A DNA stretch of 64,000 nucleotides, from assembly GCA_963837325.1 (NCBI GenBank), contig CAWIMV010000001.1:2170001-2234000 (forward strand), written 5' to 3'. Positions within the stretch are counted from its first letter, which is position 1; every line of letters begins with the position of its first letter. Made by a program: the position numbers and the translations under genes. This DNA is from CAVQKZ01 sp963837325. GTDB lineage: Bacteria; Actinomycetota; Actinomycetes; Mycobacteriales; Jatrophihabitantaceae. Shown here one piece after another: positions 33,840-43,957 of the stretch. Under the pieces are notes generated by a model. That model was not told the origin of the DNA. It searched no databases and saw nothing but the letters and a program-made list of their open reading frames with translations.

Positions 33840-33941
33840 GAGGCGGATCGTACGTGACCTGAGCCCAGCCCCGGACTGCTCGCAGCGACGGCCGGTGTGC
33901 GAGGCTACGAACGACCAGACGGCAACGGGTGAGGAGCATCG

Positions 33942-36900
33942 GTGATCGCCCTGCTGTCCACCTCGGACACCGACCTGCTCTCGGCCCGGGCCAGCGGTGC
34001 CGACTACCGGCTGGCCAATCCGGCCCGGCTCGGGCCCGCCGAGGTGCCTGCGCTGCTGGCCGGAGCAGACATCGTCGTCGTGCGCATCCTCGGCGGCCGG
34101 CGCGCGTGGGAAGAGGGCCTCGACGTCGTCCTGGCCAGCGGGTTGCCCGTCGTAGTGCTCGGCGGAGAGCAGACGCCCGACGCCGAGCTCATGCAGCTGT
34201 CGACGGTGCCGGGCGGTGTTGTCGCAGAGGCCCACGCCTACCTGGCCCAGGGCGGCCCGGCCAACCTGGCCCAGCTGCACAACTTCCTGTCCGACGCGCT
34301 GCTGCTGACCGGGTTCGGGTTCGACCCGCCCGCTTCGATGCCGACGTGGGGCCGTCTCGACCGCGCGGGCGCGCTGGTCGACACGGCCCGGCCAACCGTC
34401 GCGATCCTCTACTACCGGGCCCACCAGGCTGCCGGGAACACCGGCTTCGCCCACGCGCTGGCCGATGCGGTCGAGGCCGCGGGCGCCACCGCGTTGCCGC
34501 TGTTCTGCTCCTCGCTGCGCACCGCGGACGACGCTCTGATCGACACGCTGCGGGCCGCCGATGCGATCGTGGTCACGGTGCTGGCGTCGGGTGGTTCGCT
34601 GCCGGCCGCGGCCGGAGCGGGCGGCACGGACGAGGAGTGGGACGTCGGTGCGCTCGCCCAGCTCGACGTGCCGATCCTGCAGGGCCTGTGCCTGACCTCC
34701 TCGCGCTCGCAATGGAGCGACAGCGACGACGGGCTGACTCCGCTCGACTCGGCGACCCAGGTCGCGATCCCGGAGTTCGACGGCCGGCTGATCACCGTCC
34801 CGTTCTCGTTCAAGGAGACCGGCCCGGACGGCCTGACCTCCTACGTGGCCGACCCGGAGCGCACCGCGCGAGTCGCGGGCATCGCGGTGAACCACGCGCG
34901 GCTGCGGCACGTCCCGCCCGCGCAACGGCGCGTCGTCGTCATGCTGTCGGCGTACCCGACCAAGCACTCCCGGATCGGCAACGCGGTCGGGCTCGACACC
35001 CCGGCGTCCACCGTGCGCCTGCTCGCCGCACTGGGCGACGCGGGCTACGACATCGGCGCCGACGGCGAACTGCCCGGGGTCAGCACCCAGGACGGCGACG
35101 CCCTGATCCATGCCCTGATTGCGGCCGGGGGCCAGGACGAGCAGTGGCTGACCGAGGCCCAGCTCGCCGGCAATCCGGTGCGCATCACCGCGGCGACCTA
35201 CCGCGCCTGGTTCGCCGGGCTCGACGCCGAACTGCGCGACGCCGTCGTCGACAAGTGGGGTCCGCCGCCGGGCGACCTGTTCGTCGACCGATCCCAGGAC
35301 CCGGACGGCGAGATCGTGCTGGCCGCGCTGCGGGCCGGCAACGTGGTGGTGATGGTGCAGCCACCGCGCGGGTTCGGCGCCCGCCCGGTCGCGATCTACC
35401 ACGACCCGGACCTCCCGCCCAGCCACCACTACCTCGCCACGTACCGCTGGCTGCGCGAGGAGTTCGGCGCCCACGCGATGGTGCACGTCGGTAAGCACGG
35501 CAACCTGGAGTGGCTCCCGGGCAAGACGGCCGGGTTGTCCGCGTCGTGCGCGGCCGACGCGGCGATCGGTGACCTGCCGCTGGTGTACCCGTTCCTGGTC
35601 AACGACCCGGGCGAGGGCACCCAGGCCAAGCGCCGGGTGCACGCCACTGTCGTCGACCATCTGGTGCCGCCGATGGCCCGGGCCGAGAGCTATGGCGACA
35701 TCGCCCGGCTGGAGCAGTTGCTCGACGAGCACGCCCAGCTCGCGGCCATGGATCCAGCCAAGCTGCCGGCCGTGCGGGCCCAGATCTGGACGCTCATCCA
35801 GGCGGCCAAGCTCGATCACGACCTGGGCCTCGACGACCGCCCGCACGACGCCGAGTTCGACGAGTTCATCCTGCACGTCGACGGCTGGCTGTGCGAGATC
35901 AAGGACGCCCAGATCCGCGACGGGTTGCACATCCTCGGCCAGGCGCCGACCGGACCGGCGCGAGTCAGCCTGGTGCTGGCCATCCTGCGGGCCCGGCAGA
36001 TGTGGGCCGGCCAGACGCAGGCACTGCCGGGGCTGCGTGAGGCGCTCGGCCACGTCGAGCGGTCGGAGGACCGCGGCGGCACCGACGACGTCGAGGCCAC
36101 CGCCCGCGCACTCGTCGAAGCGATGGAGGCGGCCGACTGGGATCCCGCCGCCGTCGACGACGTCATTCGCACCGCCCTCCCGTTGGGTGACGGATCGTCA
36201 AGATCAGAGACGGCGAATTCGGCGTCTCCGGACGTCCAGATACGTCACCCAACGGAGCAGGACGTCGCGCGGGTACTGACGTTCGCCGCTACCGAGGTGG
36301 TGCCGCGGCTGGCCGGGACCACTGACGAGACTGACGCACATCCTGCACGCGCTGGACGGCGGGTACGTGCCGGCCGGGCCGAGCGGATCACCCTTGCGAG
36401 GACTGGTGAATGTCCTGCCGACGGGGCGCAACTTCTACTCCGTCGACCCCCGCGCGATCCCGTCCCGGCTGGCCTGGGAGACCGGCCAGGCGATGGCCGA
36501 CTCGCTGCTCGAGCGCTACCGCACCGACACCGGCGGCTACCCCGAGTCGGTCGGGCTGTCGATCTGGGGCACCGCGGCCATGCGGACGTCCGGCGACGAC
36601 ATCGCCGAGATCCTCGCGCTGCTGGGCGTGCGGCCGGTGTGGGACGAGGCGTCGCGCCGGCTCAGCGCACTGGAGGTGATCGAGCTCGCCGACCTCGGCC
36701 GGCCCCGCATCGACGTCACCGTGCGCATCAGCGGATTCTTCCGCGACGCCTTTCCGCACGTCGTCACGATGCTCGACGACGCCGTTCAACTCGTGGCCGC
36801 GCTCGACGAGCCGGCCGAGCAGAACTTCGTCCGCGCGCACCTGCAGGCCGATCTCGCCGCCAACGGCGACCGGCGCCGGGCCACCACCCGCATCTTCGGG

Positions 36901-37605
36901 TCCAAGCCGGGCGCGTACGGCGCCGGACTGCTGCCGCTGATCGACGCCCGCAACTGGCGCGACGACGCCGACCTGGCCGAGGTGTACGCGGCTTGGGGCG
37001 GCTTCGCCTACGGCCGAGGCCTGGACGGCCGCGAGGCCCGGGCCGAGATGGAGACCACCTACCGGCGCATTGCCGTCGCCGCACACAACACCGACACGCT
37101 CGAGCACGACATCGCCGACTCCGACGACTACTTCCAGTACCACGGCGGCATGATCGCCACGGTCCGTGCGCTCACCGGCCAGTCGCCGCGCGCCTACATC
37201 GGCGACTCGACCCGCCCCGACACGGTTCGGACGCGCTCGCTCGAGGAAGAGACCGCGCGCGTGTTCCGGGCCCGCGTCGTCAACCCGCGCTGGATCGACG
37301 CGATGAAGCGGCACGGCTACAAGGGCGCGTTCGAGCTCGCGGCGACGGTGGACTACCTGTTCGGCTATGACGCCACCGCCGGTGTGGTGCACGACTGGAT
37401 GTACGAGACGCTGACCCAGTCCTACGTCCTCGACGCCGCCACGCGGGCGTTCTTCGAGCGCTCGAACCCGTGGGCCCTGCACGGGATCACCGAGCGATTG
37501 CTCGAAGCGGCCGACCGCAAGCTCTGGGACTCCCCTGACCCGGACACGCTCGCGGCACTGCGCCAGGCGTACCTGGAGACCGAGGGTGACCTCGAGGACC
37601 GTTGA
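33942..37605 (+). pseudogene. cobN: Cobaltochelatase large subunit CobN, interrupted by a +1 frameshift
   Basis: CobN inserts cobalt into hydrogenobyrinic acid a,c-diamide with help from ATPase subunits. Start GTG 33942 has GAGGAG seven bases upstream. The first frame runs through VHVGKHGNLEWLPGKTAGLS to VPRLAGTTDETDA, then drifts into an Arg-rich sequence. The expected continuation (ILHALDGGYVPAGPSGSPLR, then NVLPTGRNFYSVDP to the stop at 37605) is in the next frame. One extra base between about 36330 and 36340 explains it. Rejoined, the protein is about 1220 residues, normal for CobN. A 76-bp palindrome sits 75 bases before the shift. Whether the gene is dead or the base is a sequence error cannot be decided here. 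Confidence 0.88.
36180..36255. repeat. 76-bp concentric palindrome inside cobN
   Basis: Outer arms CCGTTGGGTGACG (36180-36192) and CGTCACCCAACGG (36243-36255) pair perfectly over 13 bp. An inner palindrome at 36207-36228, centred on GAATTC (36215-36220), pairs at 20 of 22 positions. Both share the same centre (36217.5). The surrounding cobN frame stays open through it, in what is a linker in CobN proteins. The layout looks like an inserted palindromic element rather than chance codon use. Confidence 0.8.
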
Positions 37606-37615
37606 GCCCCGCGCG

Positions 37616-39106
37616 CTACTCCAAGGCGGAGCGGACCGTCGGCAGCCCGCCCGGGGCGCCCTCGCTGATCAACTTCGTCAGCGCACCGGTGTCGAGGTGC
37701 TCTGCCACCAGGTCGGCCAGCAGATCCAGGCGCCGCTCCCGCACCGCGGCGAAGCTGACGTCGCTCGCCCCGACGAAGTTCCGGCCGGTTCGCGCGGCGA
37801 GATCGCGCAGGAACGCGCGTCGGAACTCGTCGTTGTCGAAGATGCCGTGCCAGGTGGTGCCCCACACCGCGCCGACCTGACAGCCGCCTAGGAATTCGGC
37901 GCCGCCCTCGGCCGTCACCACGCCGTGCTGAATCTGGTAGCCGGTCACATCCGCGCCGAGCGCCCGCCCGTGGGGGCGGCCCAGCGTCTTCTCGCGACCG
38001 AAGTGCACCGAGGCGGGCAGCAGGCCCAGGCCGTCGACCATGCCTTGTCGGCTCTCGACGTCGTCGTCGATCTGGCCGGCCAGCATCTGGTACCCGCCGC
38101 AGATGCCGAGGATCGGACGCTGTTCGGCGGCCCGCGCTGCAATCGCGGCGGCCAGTCCGCTCGACCGCAGCCAGGCCAGGTCGCTGACCGTCGCGCGGGT
38201 CCCCGGCAACACGACCAGATCCGCGTCCGCGAGTTCCTCAGGCCGGTCGACCAGCCTGACCGCGACACCCGGCTCGGCCGAGAGCGGATCGAGGTCGGTG
38301 ACGTTGGACAACCGCGGCAGCCGCACGACCGCGATCCGAAGCGCGTCCGCGCCGAGCGGCGGCAGGGCGTCGCGGGGGCGGGACTCGAGGTCGAGCGAGT
38401 CCTCGGCGTCCAGCCACAGATCGCCCCGCCAGGGCAGCACGCCCAGCATCGGCCGTCCGGTCAGCTCTTCGAGCATCCGCAGTCCGGGTTCGAGCAACCG
38501 CGCGTCGCCGCGGAACTTGTTGATCACGAAACCGGCGACGAGGCGCTGGTCGTCGGGCGAGAGCACGGCGAGGGTCCCGAACATCGATGCGAACACCCCG
38601 CCGCGGTCGATGTCGCCGACCACGATCACGGGCAGGTCGGCCGAGCGGGCCAGGCCCATGTTGGCCAAGTCGCGCTCGCGCAAATTGATCTCCGCCGGAC
38701 TGCCCGCCCCTTCGCAGATGACCACGTCGAACCGCGACCGCAGCTCGGCCAGGGCGTCCGCGACAACCGTCTCCAAACGCGGCTTGAGCTCGCGATAGTC
38801 GAGTGCGCCGACCTCGGCGATGGGCCGCCCGAGCACGACGACTTGCGAACGGGTTTCGCTGCCGGGTTTGAGCAGCACCGGGTTCATGACGGCCTCCGGC
38901 TCGATTCCGCAGGCCGCTGCCTGCATGGCCTGGGCCCGGCCGATTTCCGCACCGGCGTTGGTCACGAACGAATTCAGCGCCATGTTCTGGGCCTTGAACG
39001 GCGCCACCCGCACGCCCGAGCGCGCGAGCCAACGGCAGATGCCCGCGGTCAGCACGCTCTTGCCCGCATCGGACGTAGTGCCCGCGACCAGCAGCGCGCC
39101 TCTCAT
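37616..39106 (-). CDS. cobQ: Cobyric acid synthase (glutamine-hydrolysing)
   Basis: A 496-residue enzyme that amidates the b, d, e and g side chains of adenosylcobyrinic acid a,c-diamide. The N-terminal ATP-binding motif is VAGTTSDAGKSVLTAG, followed by PFKAQNMALNS. The C-terminal amidotransferase has nucleophile Cys336 (ILGICGGYQML), and YQIQHG and TTWHGIFDND follow. Start ATG 39106 overlaps the cobD stop (ATGA); a longer frame to 39175 is ignored. The stop lies 10 bases past the cobN stop in a convergent arrangement. Confidence 0.95.
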   Translation of the reverse strand: MRGALLVAGTTSDAGKSVLTAGICRWLARSGVRVAPFKAQNMALNSFVTNAGAEIGRAQAMQAAACGIEPEAVMNPVLLKPGSETRSQVVVLGRPIAEVGALDYRELKPRLETVVADALAELRSRFDVVICEGAGSPAEINLRERDLANMGLARSADLPVIVVGDIDRGGVFASMFGTLAVLSPDDQRLVAGFVINKFRGDARLLEPGLRMLEELTGRPMLGVLPWRGDLWLDAEDSLDLESRPRDALPPLGADALRIAVVRLPRLSNVTDLDPLSAEPGVAVRLVDRPEELADADLVVLPGTRATVSDLAWLRSSGLAAAIAARAAEQRPILGICGGYQMLAGQIDDDVESRQGMVDGLGLLPASVHFGREKTLGRPHGRALGADVTGYQIQHGVVTAEGGAEFLGGCQVGAVWGTTWHGIFDNDEFRRAFLRDLAARTGRNFVGASDVSFAAVRERRLDLLADLVAEHLDTGALTKLISEGAPGGLPTVRSALE

Positions 39107-40089
39107 CGCCGCCCCCGTACGACATACGCGAGCGCGGCCGCGGCCCCGGCCGATGCGGCGGTCAGCGCGGAACACAACGCGGCGGCCCGGTCGAGGTCAT
39201 CCGGGCTCGCGTCGCGGCCCGCGCCGATCACCGGACGGTCTTCGGTCCGGCCGGCGTACACATTGCGACCGCCGAGCCGCAGCCCGAGAGCTCCGGCGTA
39301 GGCCGCTTCGCTCAAACCGGAATTCGGGCTGGGATGGTCGCGACCGTAACGACGGGTGACCCGAACGGTCTCGCCGACCTGCCCGCCCACGGCGGGTGCC
39401 GCCACCGCCGCGAGGGCCGCACTGAGTCGCGCCGGAACGAGATTGGCAAGATCGTCCAGCCGGGCCGCGGCCCAGCCGAACCTTTCGTAACGCGGTGAGT
39501 GATGCCCGACCATCGCGTCGAGAGTGTTCACTGCGCGGTATCCCACGAGGCCGGGCAGCCCGGCGACGGCCCCCCAGAACAGCGGTGCGACCACGGCGTC
39601 ACAACTGTTCTCCGCCACTGACTCGACGCCGGCCCGAGCCATTCCGGCAGCATCGAGCGCGGCCGGGTCGCGGCCCACGAGGTGGGTCACCCGCCGCCGG
39701 GCTGCGGGCAGGTCAGCATGCTGCAGCAACCGCCGAAGGGCGCGGGCTTCGCCCCGCAGCGACCGGGAGCCGACTACGGCCCACGTGGTGATCGCAACGA
39801 TGGCGACGCGGCCCCGGCCCCGTCGCGAACGGCGCTCGATCAGCCGAGCGAGCGCCACCGGCGGCGCCACGCAGGCCAGCCAGTACGCCGTCCCGCGTAA
39901 CCGACTGTCGGACCACATGCGGTTCTCCAACGTGGTGGCGAACATCCCGAACCCCGCGACCGGATGACCCCGCCCCGGATCGGGTACGGCGGCGTCCAGG
40001 GCCGTCCCGAGCAGCAGCCCTGCGGCCAGTTGAGCCCCGGCCGACCGACGCCACGGCGTCGCACCGTCACTGACCCGTTGCCGCCGCAC
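39103..40089 (-). CDS. cobD: Adenosylcobinamide-phosphate synthase CobD/CbiB
   Basis: A 328-residue membrane protein that attaches the aminopropanol arm to adenosylcobyric acid. Family motifs are DAAVPDPGRGHPVAGFG near the N-terminus, GVESVAENSCDAVVAP in the middle, YRAVNTLDAMVGH, and HPSPNSG with the nearby loop. The start appears to be GTG 40089, without a strong ribosome binding site. It heads the leftward cobD-cobQ pair. No riboswitch is seen in the 82 bases between it and the beta-galactosidase gene. Confidence 0.92.
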   Translation of the reverse strand: MRRQRVSDGATPWRRSAGAQLAAGLLLGTALDAAVPDPGRGHPVAGFGMFATTLENRMWSDSRLRGTAYWLACVAPPVALARLIERRSRRGRGRVAIVAITTWAVVGSRSLRGEARALRRLLQHADLPAARRRVTHLVGRDPAALDAAGMARAGVESVAENSCDAVVAPLFWGAVAGLPGLVGYRAVNTLDAMVGHHSPRYERFGWAAARLDDLANLVPARLSAALAAVAAPAVGGQVGETVRVTRRYGRDHPSPNSGLSEAAYAGALGLRLGGRNVYAGRTEDRPVIGAGRDASPDDLDRAAALCSALTAASAGAAAALAYVVRGRR

Positions 40090-40171
40090 TCAGCGCAGCG
40101 TAGCCAGCGGCACGTCTCCGCCTTGAGGCGGCGGCGCGTCGACCGCCCGCTGAACGGCTGGCAGCACACGC

Positions 40172-43100
40172 TCAGTTGCGGGTGACCTCGTCAGCCGGCA
40201 CCTGCAGTTCGGTGATCTGCAGGAAGCCGGTGCTCGTGCCCGGCGCGGGGCTGGTCAGGTCAAGCCGGATCCTCGTCGTGCTGACCGGGTCGAAAGTGAT
40301 CGACGTCGGCTGGTTCGAGGCGGAGGCGAAGGTCGTGTGCTGGTTGGGCACCCTCACCCAGTGCGAGCCGGTCCAGTATGAGACGACGACGGAGCTCGGC
40401 AGCACGCGGTTCGCGCTGATCGTGAAGTACGGCACCACCGAGTGCAGGCGCTGCGCGTCCGGCCAGCTCACCGACACCCACTCGGTCGCGTGCGCCACAC
40501 TGACGGCCGGCAGCACGTTCGTGGCCGACTTGTTGTAGAAGTTGGACCAGCCGCCCGACGTCGTCGCGCCGTCGAGCATGCCGGCCGGCACGGTCGAGGG
40601 GGAGCCCGAATAGCCGGCGTCGGCTGATGGCTTCGTCGGACTCGTCGCCAGCGCGATGTCCTGGTCGGACCTGAATGACGACGTCACCTCAATCGTGGCG
40701 ACGGCGTCGGCGGCGACGCCTAGTACGTCGCCGGTGACGGTGATCCGACCCGGCGCGGCGTACTTCGACGGCGCGACGTGCGACCAGCGAACGGCGGCCT
40801 CACGGGTGGTGCCGTCGCTGTTGAGCACGGTCACGACGTCAGGCAGCCCAGGTGGCGTGCCGACCGGCACCACGGTCGAGTACGGCGCCACGCTGTTCGC
40901 CCGGTACACCGTCACCACGGCTTCGGCGCTGCTGCGCAGCCCCAGCACGCGGCCGTTGATCGTGTGCACGCCAACCGGAAGCACCAGTCCGCGCCACGCG
41001 CCGTTGACCTGCCAGTGCACCGGCAGCGTGCGCTCCGTTCCGTCAGCGGACACGGCGGTGACGGTGTGCGGCAGTCGGGTGGGCGTGCCCCGCTGGTTGC
41101 GCAGGTACACGGGCTGGACGCCCGCGAGGCCTCGGGCGCCCCGATCGACCGAGTACAGCGTCGTCGTCACCGGTTTCAGCCCCGAGCCGGTGGCGGTGAC
41201 CGTGATCGGCCCCCGCTGCCCGGCCTTCGATGCCACGATGGCCAGCACCTTGCCGTTGAACGCGGTGTGCGTCGTGGACTGATAACCCTCGGCGCTGTCC
41301 TGCTTGCCGTTGTCGGCGCCGGCGAACGAGCCCGCGCCCGTCACCCAGAACTTCAGCGCGTTGTCGGCGTGCGGCACCACCACACCGTGCGCGTCCACGA
41401 CGTCGGCCGTGATGTAGGACAGCGACTTGCCGTCGGCCAGCAGGACGGTCTTGTCCGGCCGCAGCCGCACCGTCGCAGGCGCGCCGGCCGTCTGCTGCTG
41501 GTCGCGGGCGACGGCCCGGCCGTCGCTGCCGTGGGCTACCGCGACGAGTCGGCCAGGCTGGAACGGCACGTGCCAGGTCAGGTAGAGATGGCCGCTGCTG
41601 CCGTTCGGGCTCTGGTAGCTGCCCGGGCAGTTGCCGCCGGTGTAGTTCTTGTCGTCGTTGCTGCATTCGGTCGTTTCCAGGTACCGAACGCCGTCGGTCG
41701 AGGTCTTCGCGTCGAACGACTTCGTCCCGAGCGACCGGCCGTTGAGGAACAGTTCGACCGACTTCTGGTTCGAGTAGACCTCGACCTGCACGTCTTGCCC
41801 GCGCCGGTAGTTCGTCCAATTCATCGGCACGATATGCACCATGGGTGCCGTGCTCCATTGCGATTGGAACAGGTAGTAGGCGTCCTTCGGGAAACCAGCC
41901 GTATCGATGGTTCCGAACGACGACACCTTCACCGGGAATTGGTTGTAAGGCGTGGGTTCGCCGATGTAATCGAACCCGGACCAGATGAATTGACCGGCGA
42001 AAAACTGTCGGTCGCGATCCTTTTTCAACCCGTACTCGTCGCTCATCGTCCACGACGCCAGGTTGTTGTCGTAGGAGGACGGCAGCCGCTTGCCGGGCGT
42101 GTAGTTCTCCCCTGTGTTGACCAATTCCGGATCCTGGTACACGCCGCGCGCCGACGTTTCCGATGATGATTCGGATTCGAAGAAGAACTTCGTCGGGAAT
42201 TGGGCATGCAGCCCGTCCACCGACTTGGCCGGGTCGTAATTCAGGCCGAGGCCGTCGAGATTGTCGACCATCTGGGCGGCGACCGAACCGGGCGCCGGCA
42301 CCGAACGGTATTGGTCCGAACCCGCCACCACGGGCCGGCTCGTGTCAATGGCCTTCACGTCGGCGATGAGGCGCTGCTCGATCGGCAGACTCGACGCCGA
42401 CGTCCAGCCCGGGATCTCGTTGCCGATCGACCACATGATCACCGCGGGCGAGTTCTTGGCCTCGTTGACCATTTCGGCGATGTCCGCGTCGCTCCACTGG
42501 CCGAAGTACAGGTGGTAGTCGTTCGCGACCTTGCCCCGGTCCCAGGCGTCGAACGCCTCGACCATCATCACAATCCCGAGGCGCTGGCAGACGTCGATCA
42601 TCTCCGGGGACGGCGGGTTGTGCGAGGTGCGGAAGGCGTTGACGCCCTCGGACTTGAGGATGCTCATCTGGCGCCACAGGGCGTCGTAGTTGTTCACCGA
42701 GCCGAGCGCGCCTTGGTCGTTGTGCAGGTCGACGCCCTGCAGTTTGAGGTGGTGGCCGTTCAGTGACACCCCGTCTTTCGGCGAGAACACCAGCCAGCGG
42801 ACGCCGAACGTGGTCTGCAGTCTGTCGACGGTGCGCCCGTTCACGATGACGTCTGATTCCAGCGTGTAGAGGTACGGATCGGTCGTCGACCACAGGTGCG
42901 GGTGGCGCACGGTGATGTCTGCCTCGGACGTGACCGGTGTGGCCCCGAGGGTGAGCGGCGCCGACCGGTGCTGCGCGACGATCCGGCCGTGCGCGTCCTT
43001 GATCCTGGACATGACGCGGGCGGACGCCGACCCGGCGCCGCTGTCCTGGACCTGGGTCGAGACGTGGGCGTCGGCATAGCCCGATCGGATGGTGTGGGCG

Positions 43101-43861
43101 AGATCGGGGGTGGTGACGAAGGTGCCGTTGCGGGCGACGTGCACCGGGTCCGTGACGGTCAGGTGCACGTTGCGAGTGATGCCACTTCCGGAGTACCAGC
43201 GGCTGCTGGGTGCCTTGTTCTGGACCACGACCGCCAGCACGTTGGGCGTCGTGCCGTCGGTGTGCACGCGGGTGGTCACATCGAAGCTGAAACCGGTGTA
43301 GCCGTATGGGTGGTTGCCCAGCAACTCGCCGTTGAGATAGACGTAGGAGTTCATGTAGACGCCGTCGAAATCGACCGACAACCGCTTACCGGCCATCGCG
43401 CGCGGCAGCGTGAAGGTTTTGCGATACCAGCCCAAGCCGCCGGGGAAATACCCGGTCGCGTTGCTGTTGGCTGGGTCCGGCTGCTGCTCGATGCTCCAGT
43501 CGTGCGGCAGGGTGACCGAGCGCCAGGACGAATCGTCGAACCCGGCCGCGGCGGCGAGCGGGTCGGCCGACGTCCCGTACTGCCCGCTCGGGTCGGTGGT
43601 GTCGGCGGTGTTGACCAGCTTGAACTTCCAGCCGCGGTCGAACGCGAGCGTGCGCGAGCCCTGGTTGAGCACGCCGTCGGCGGGATGGCCGGACGCCGCG
43701 GCTGAAGCCGATCCGCCGCCCGGGCCCGTCGGTTCCGGTCGCGATGCCGGCCGAGCTTGGGCGCTGATCGACGCTACCGAAAGTCCCACGACGGTCAGGA
43801 CGACCGCGCACAGCCGGGCAGCGGCTGATGACGACGGGCGACGGAGGCGGGTTGCGGGCAT
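40172..43861 (-). CDS. Secreted GH2 beta-galactosidase-like enzyme with Ig-like and F5/8-type domains
   Basis: A 1229-residue exported hydrolase. A signal peptide occupies about 1-36 (RLCAVVLTVVGLSVASISAQA). The GH2 sugar-binding, Ig-like and TIM barrel domains follow (about 70-640); acid/base Glu482 is in SIGNEIPGW and the nucleophile is probably Glu564 in SESSSETSARG. After these come a galactose-binding-like region, two bacterial Ig-like domains (about 900-1030) and a C-terminal F5/8 (CBM32-like) domain (about 1080-1225), which usually binds galactosides on polysaccharides. ATG 43861 has AGGAG upstream. It follows the DeoR regulator on the same strand and is likely controlled by it. A beta-galactosidase acting on plant or microbial polysaccharide is the best guess. 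Confidence 0.88.
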   Translation of the reverse strand: MPATRLRRPSSSAAARLCAVVLTVVGLSVASISAQARPASRPEPTGPGGGSASAAASGHPADGVLNQGSRTLAFDRGWKFKLVNTADTTDPSGQYGTSADPLAAAAGFDDSSWRSVTLPHDWSIEQQPDPANSNATGYFPGGLGWYRKTFTLPRAMAGKRLSVDFDGVYMNSYVYLNGELLGNHPYGYTGFSFDVTTRVHTDGTTPNVLAVVVQNKAPSSRWYSGSGITRNVHLTVTDPVHVARNGTFVTTPDLAHTIRSGYADAHVSTQVQDSGAGSASARVMSRIKDAHGRIVAQHRSAPLTLGATPVTSEADITVRHPHLWSTTDPYLYTLESDVIVNGRTVDRLQTTFGVRWLVFSPKDGVSLNGHHLKLQGVDLHNDQGALGSVNNYDALWRQMSILKSEGVNAFRTSHNPPSPEMIDVCQRLGIVMMVEAFDAWDRGKVANDYHLYFGQWSDADIAEMVNEAKNSPAVIMWSIGNEIPGWTSASSLPIEQRLIADVKAIDTSRPVVAGSDQYRSVPAPGSVAAQMVDNLDGLGLNYDPAKSVDGLHAQFPTKFFFESESSSETSARGVYQDPELVNTGENYTPGKRLPSSYDNNLASWTMSDEYGLKKDRDRQFFAGQFIWSGFDYIGEPTPYNQFPVKVSSFGTIDTAGFPKDAYYLFQSQWSTAPMVHIVPMNWTNYRRGQDVQVEVYSNQKSVELFLNGRSLGTKSFDAKTSTDGVRYLETTECSNDDKNYTGGNCPGSYQSPNGSSGHLYLTWHVPFQPGRLVAVAHGSDGRAVARDQQQTAGAPATVRLRPDKTVLLADGKSLSYITADVVDAHGVVVPHADNALKFWVTGAGSFAGADNGKQDSAEGYQSTTHTAFNGKVLAIVASKAGQRGPITVTATGSGLKPVTTTLYSVDRGARGLAGVQPVYLRNQRGTPTRLPHTVTAVSADGTERTLPVHWQVNGAWRGLVLPVGVHTINGRVLGLRSSAEAVVTVYRANSVAPYSTVVPVGTPPGLPDVVTVLNSDGTTREAAVRWSHVAPSKYAAPGRITVTGDVLGVAADAVATIEVTSSFRSDQDIALATSPTKPSADAGYSGSPSTVPAGMLDGATTSGGWSNFYNKSATNVLPAVSVAHATEWVSVSWPDAQRLHSVVPYFTISANRVLPSSVVVSYWTGSHWVRVPNQHTTFASASNQPTSITFDPVSTTRIRLDLTSPAPGTSTGFLQITELQVPADEVTRN

Positions 43862-43925
43862 GCCACAGCTCCTAGATCAGGCATTTACACCGGAAGCGAC
43901 ACATCGCCCCACGTTATACATACGA

Positions 43926-43957
43926 AAGCCGCCTATTTCAATACCGAAAGGCGGCTT
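43926..43957 (-). terminator. Hairpin between deoR and the beta-galactosidase gene, terminator or operator
   Basis: Arms AAGCCGCCT (43926-43934) and AGGCGGCTT (43949-43957) pair over 9 bp around 14 bases, directly at the deoR stop codon. CGAAAG also occurs twice (43923-43928 and 43945-43950). The 95-base gap must hold the promoter of the beta-galactosidase gene, so the structure could stop deoR transcripts, serve as a DeoR operator, or both. Confidence 0.5.

Noticed and set aside
33840..33941. Third cobalamin riboswitch between cobG and cobN
   Set aside because: Only 102 bases, and no GCCACTG box or other aptamer piece on either strand.
33840..36053. Upstream extension of the cobG frame opposite cobN
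   Set aside because: This is antisense to cobN, has no domain, and cobG homology begins only near 33839.
36204..36431. Minus-strand 75-residue frame over the cobN palindrome as an inserted gene
   Set aside because: No start site or domain; it arises from the palindrome and the antisense of cobN.
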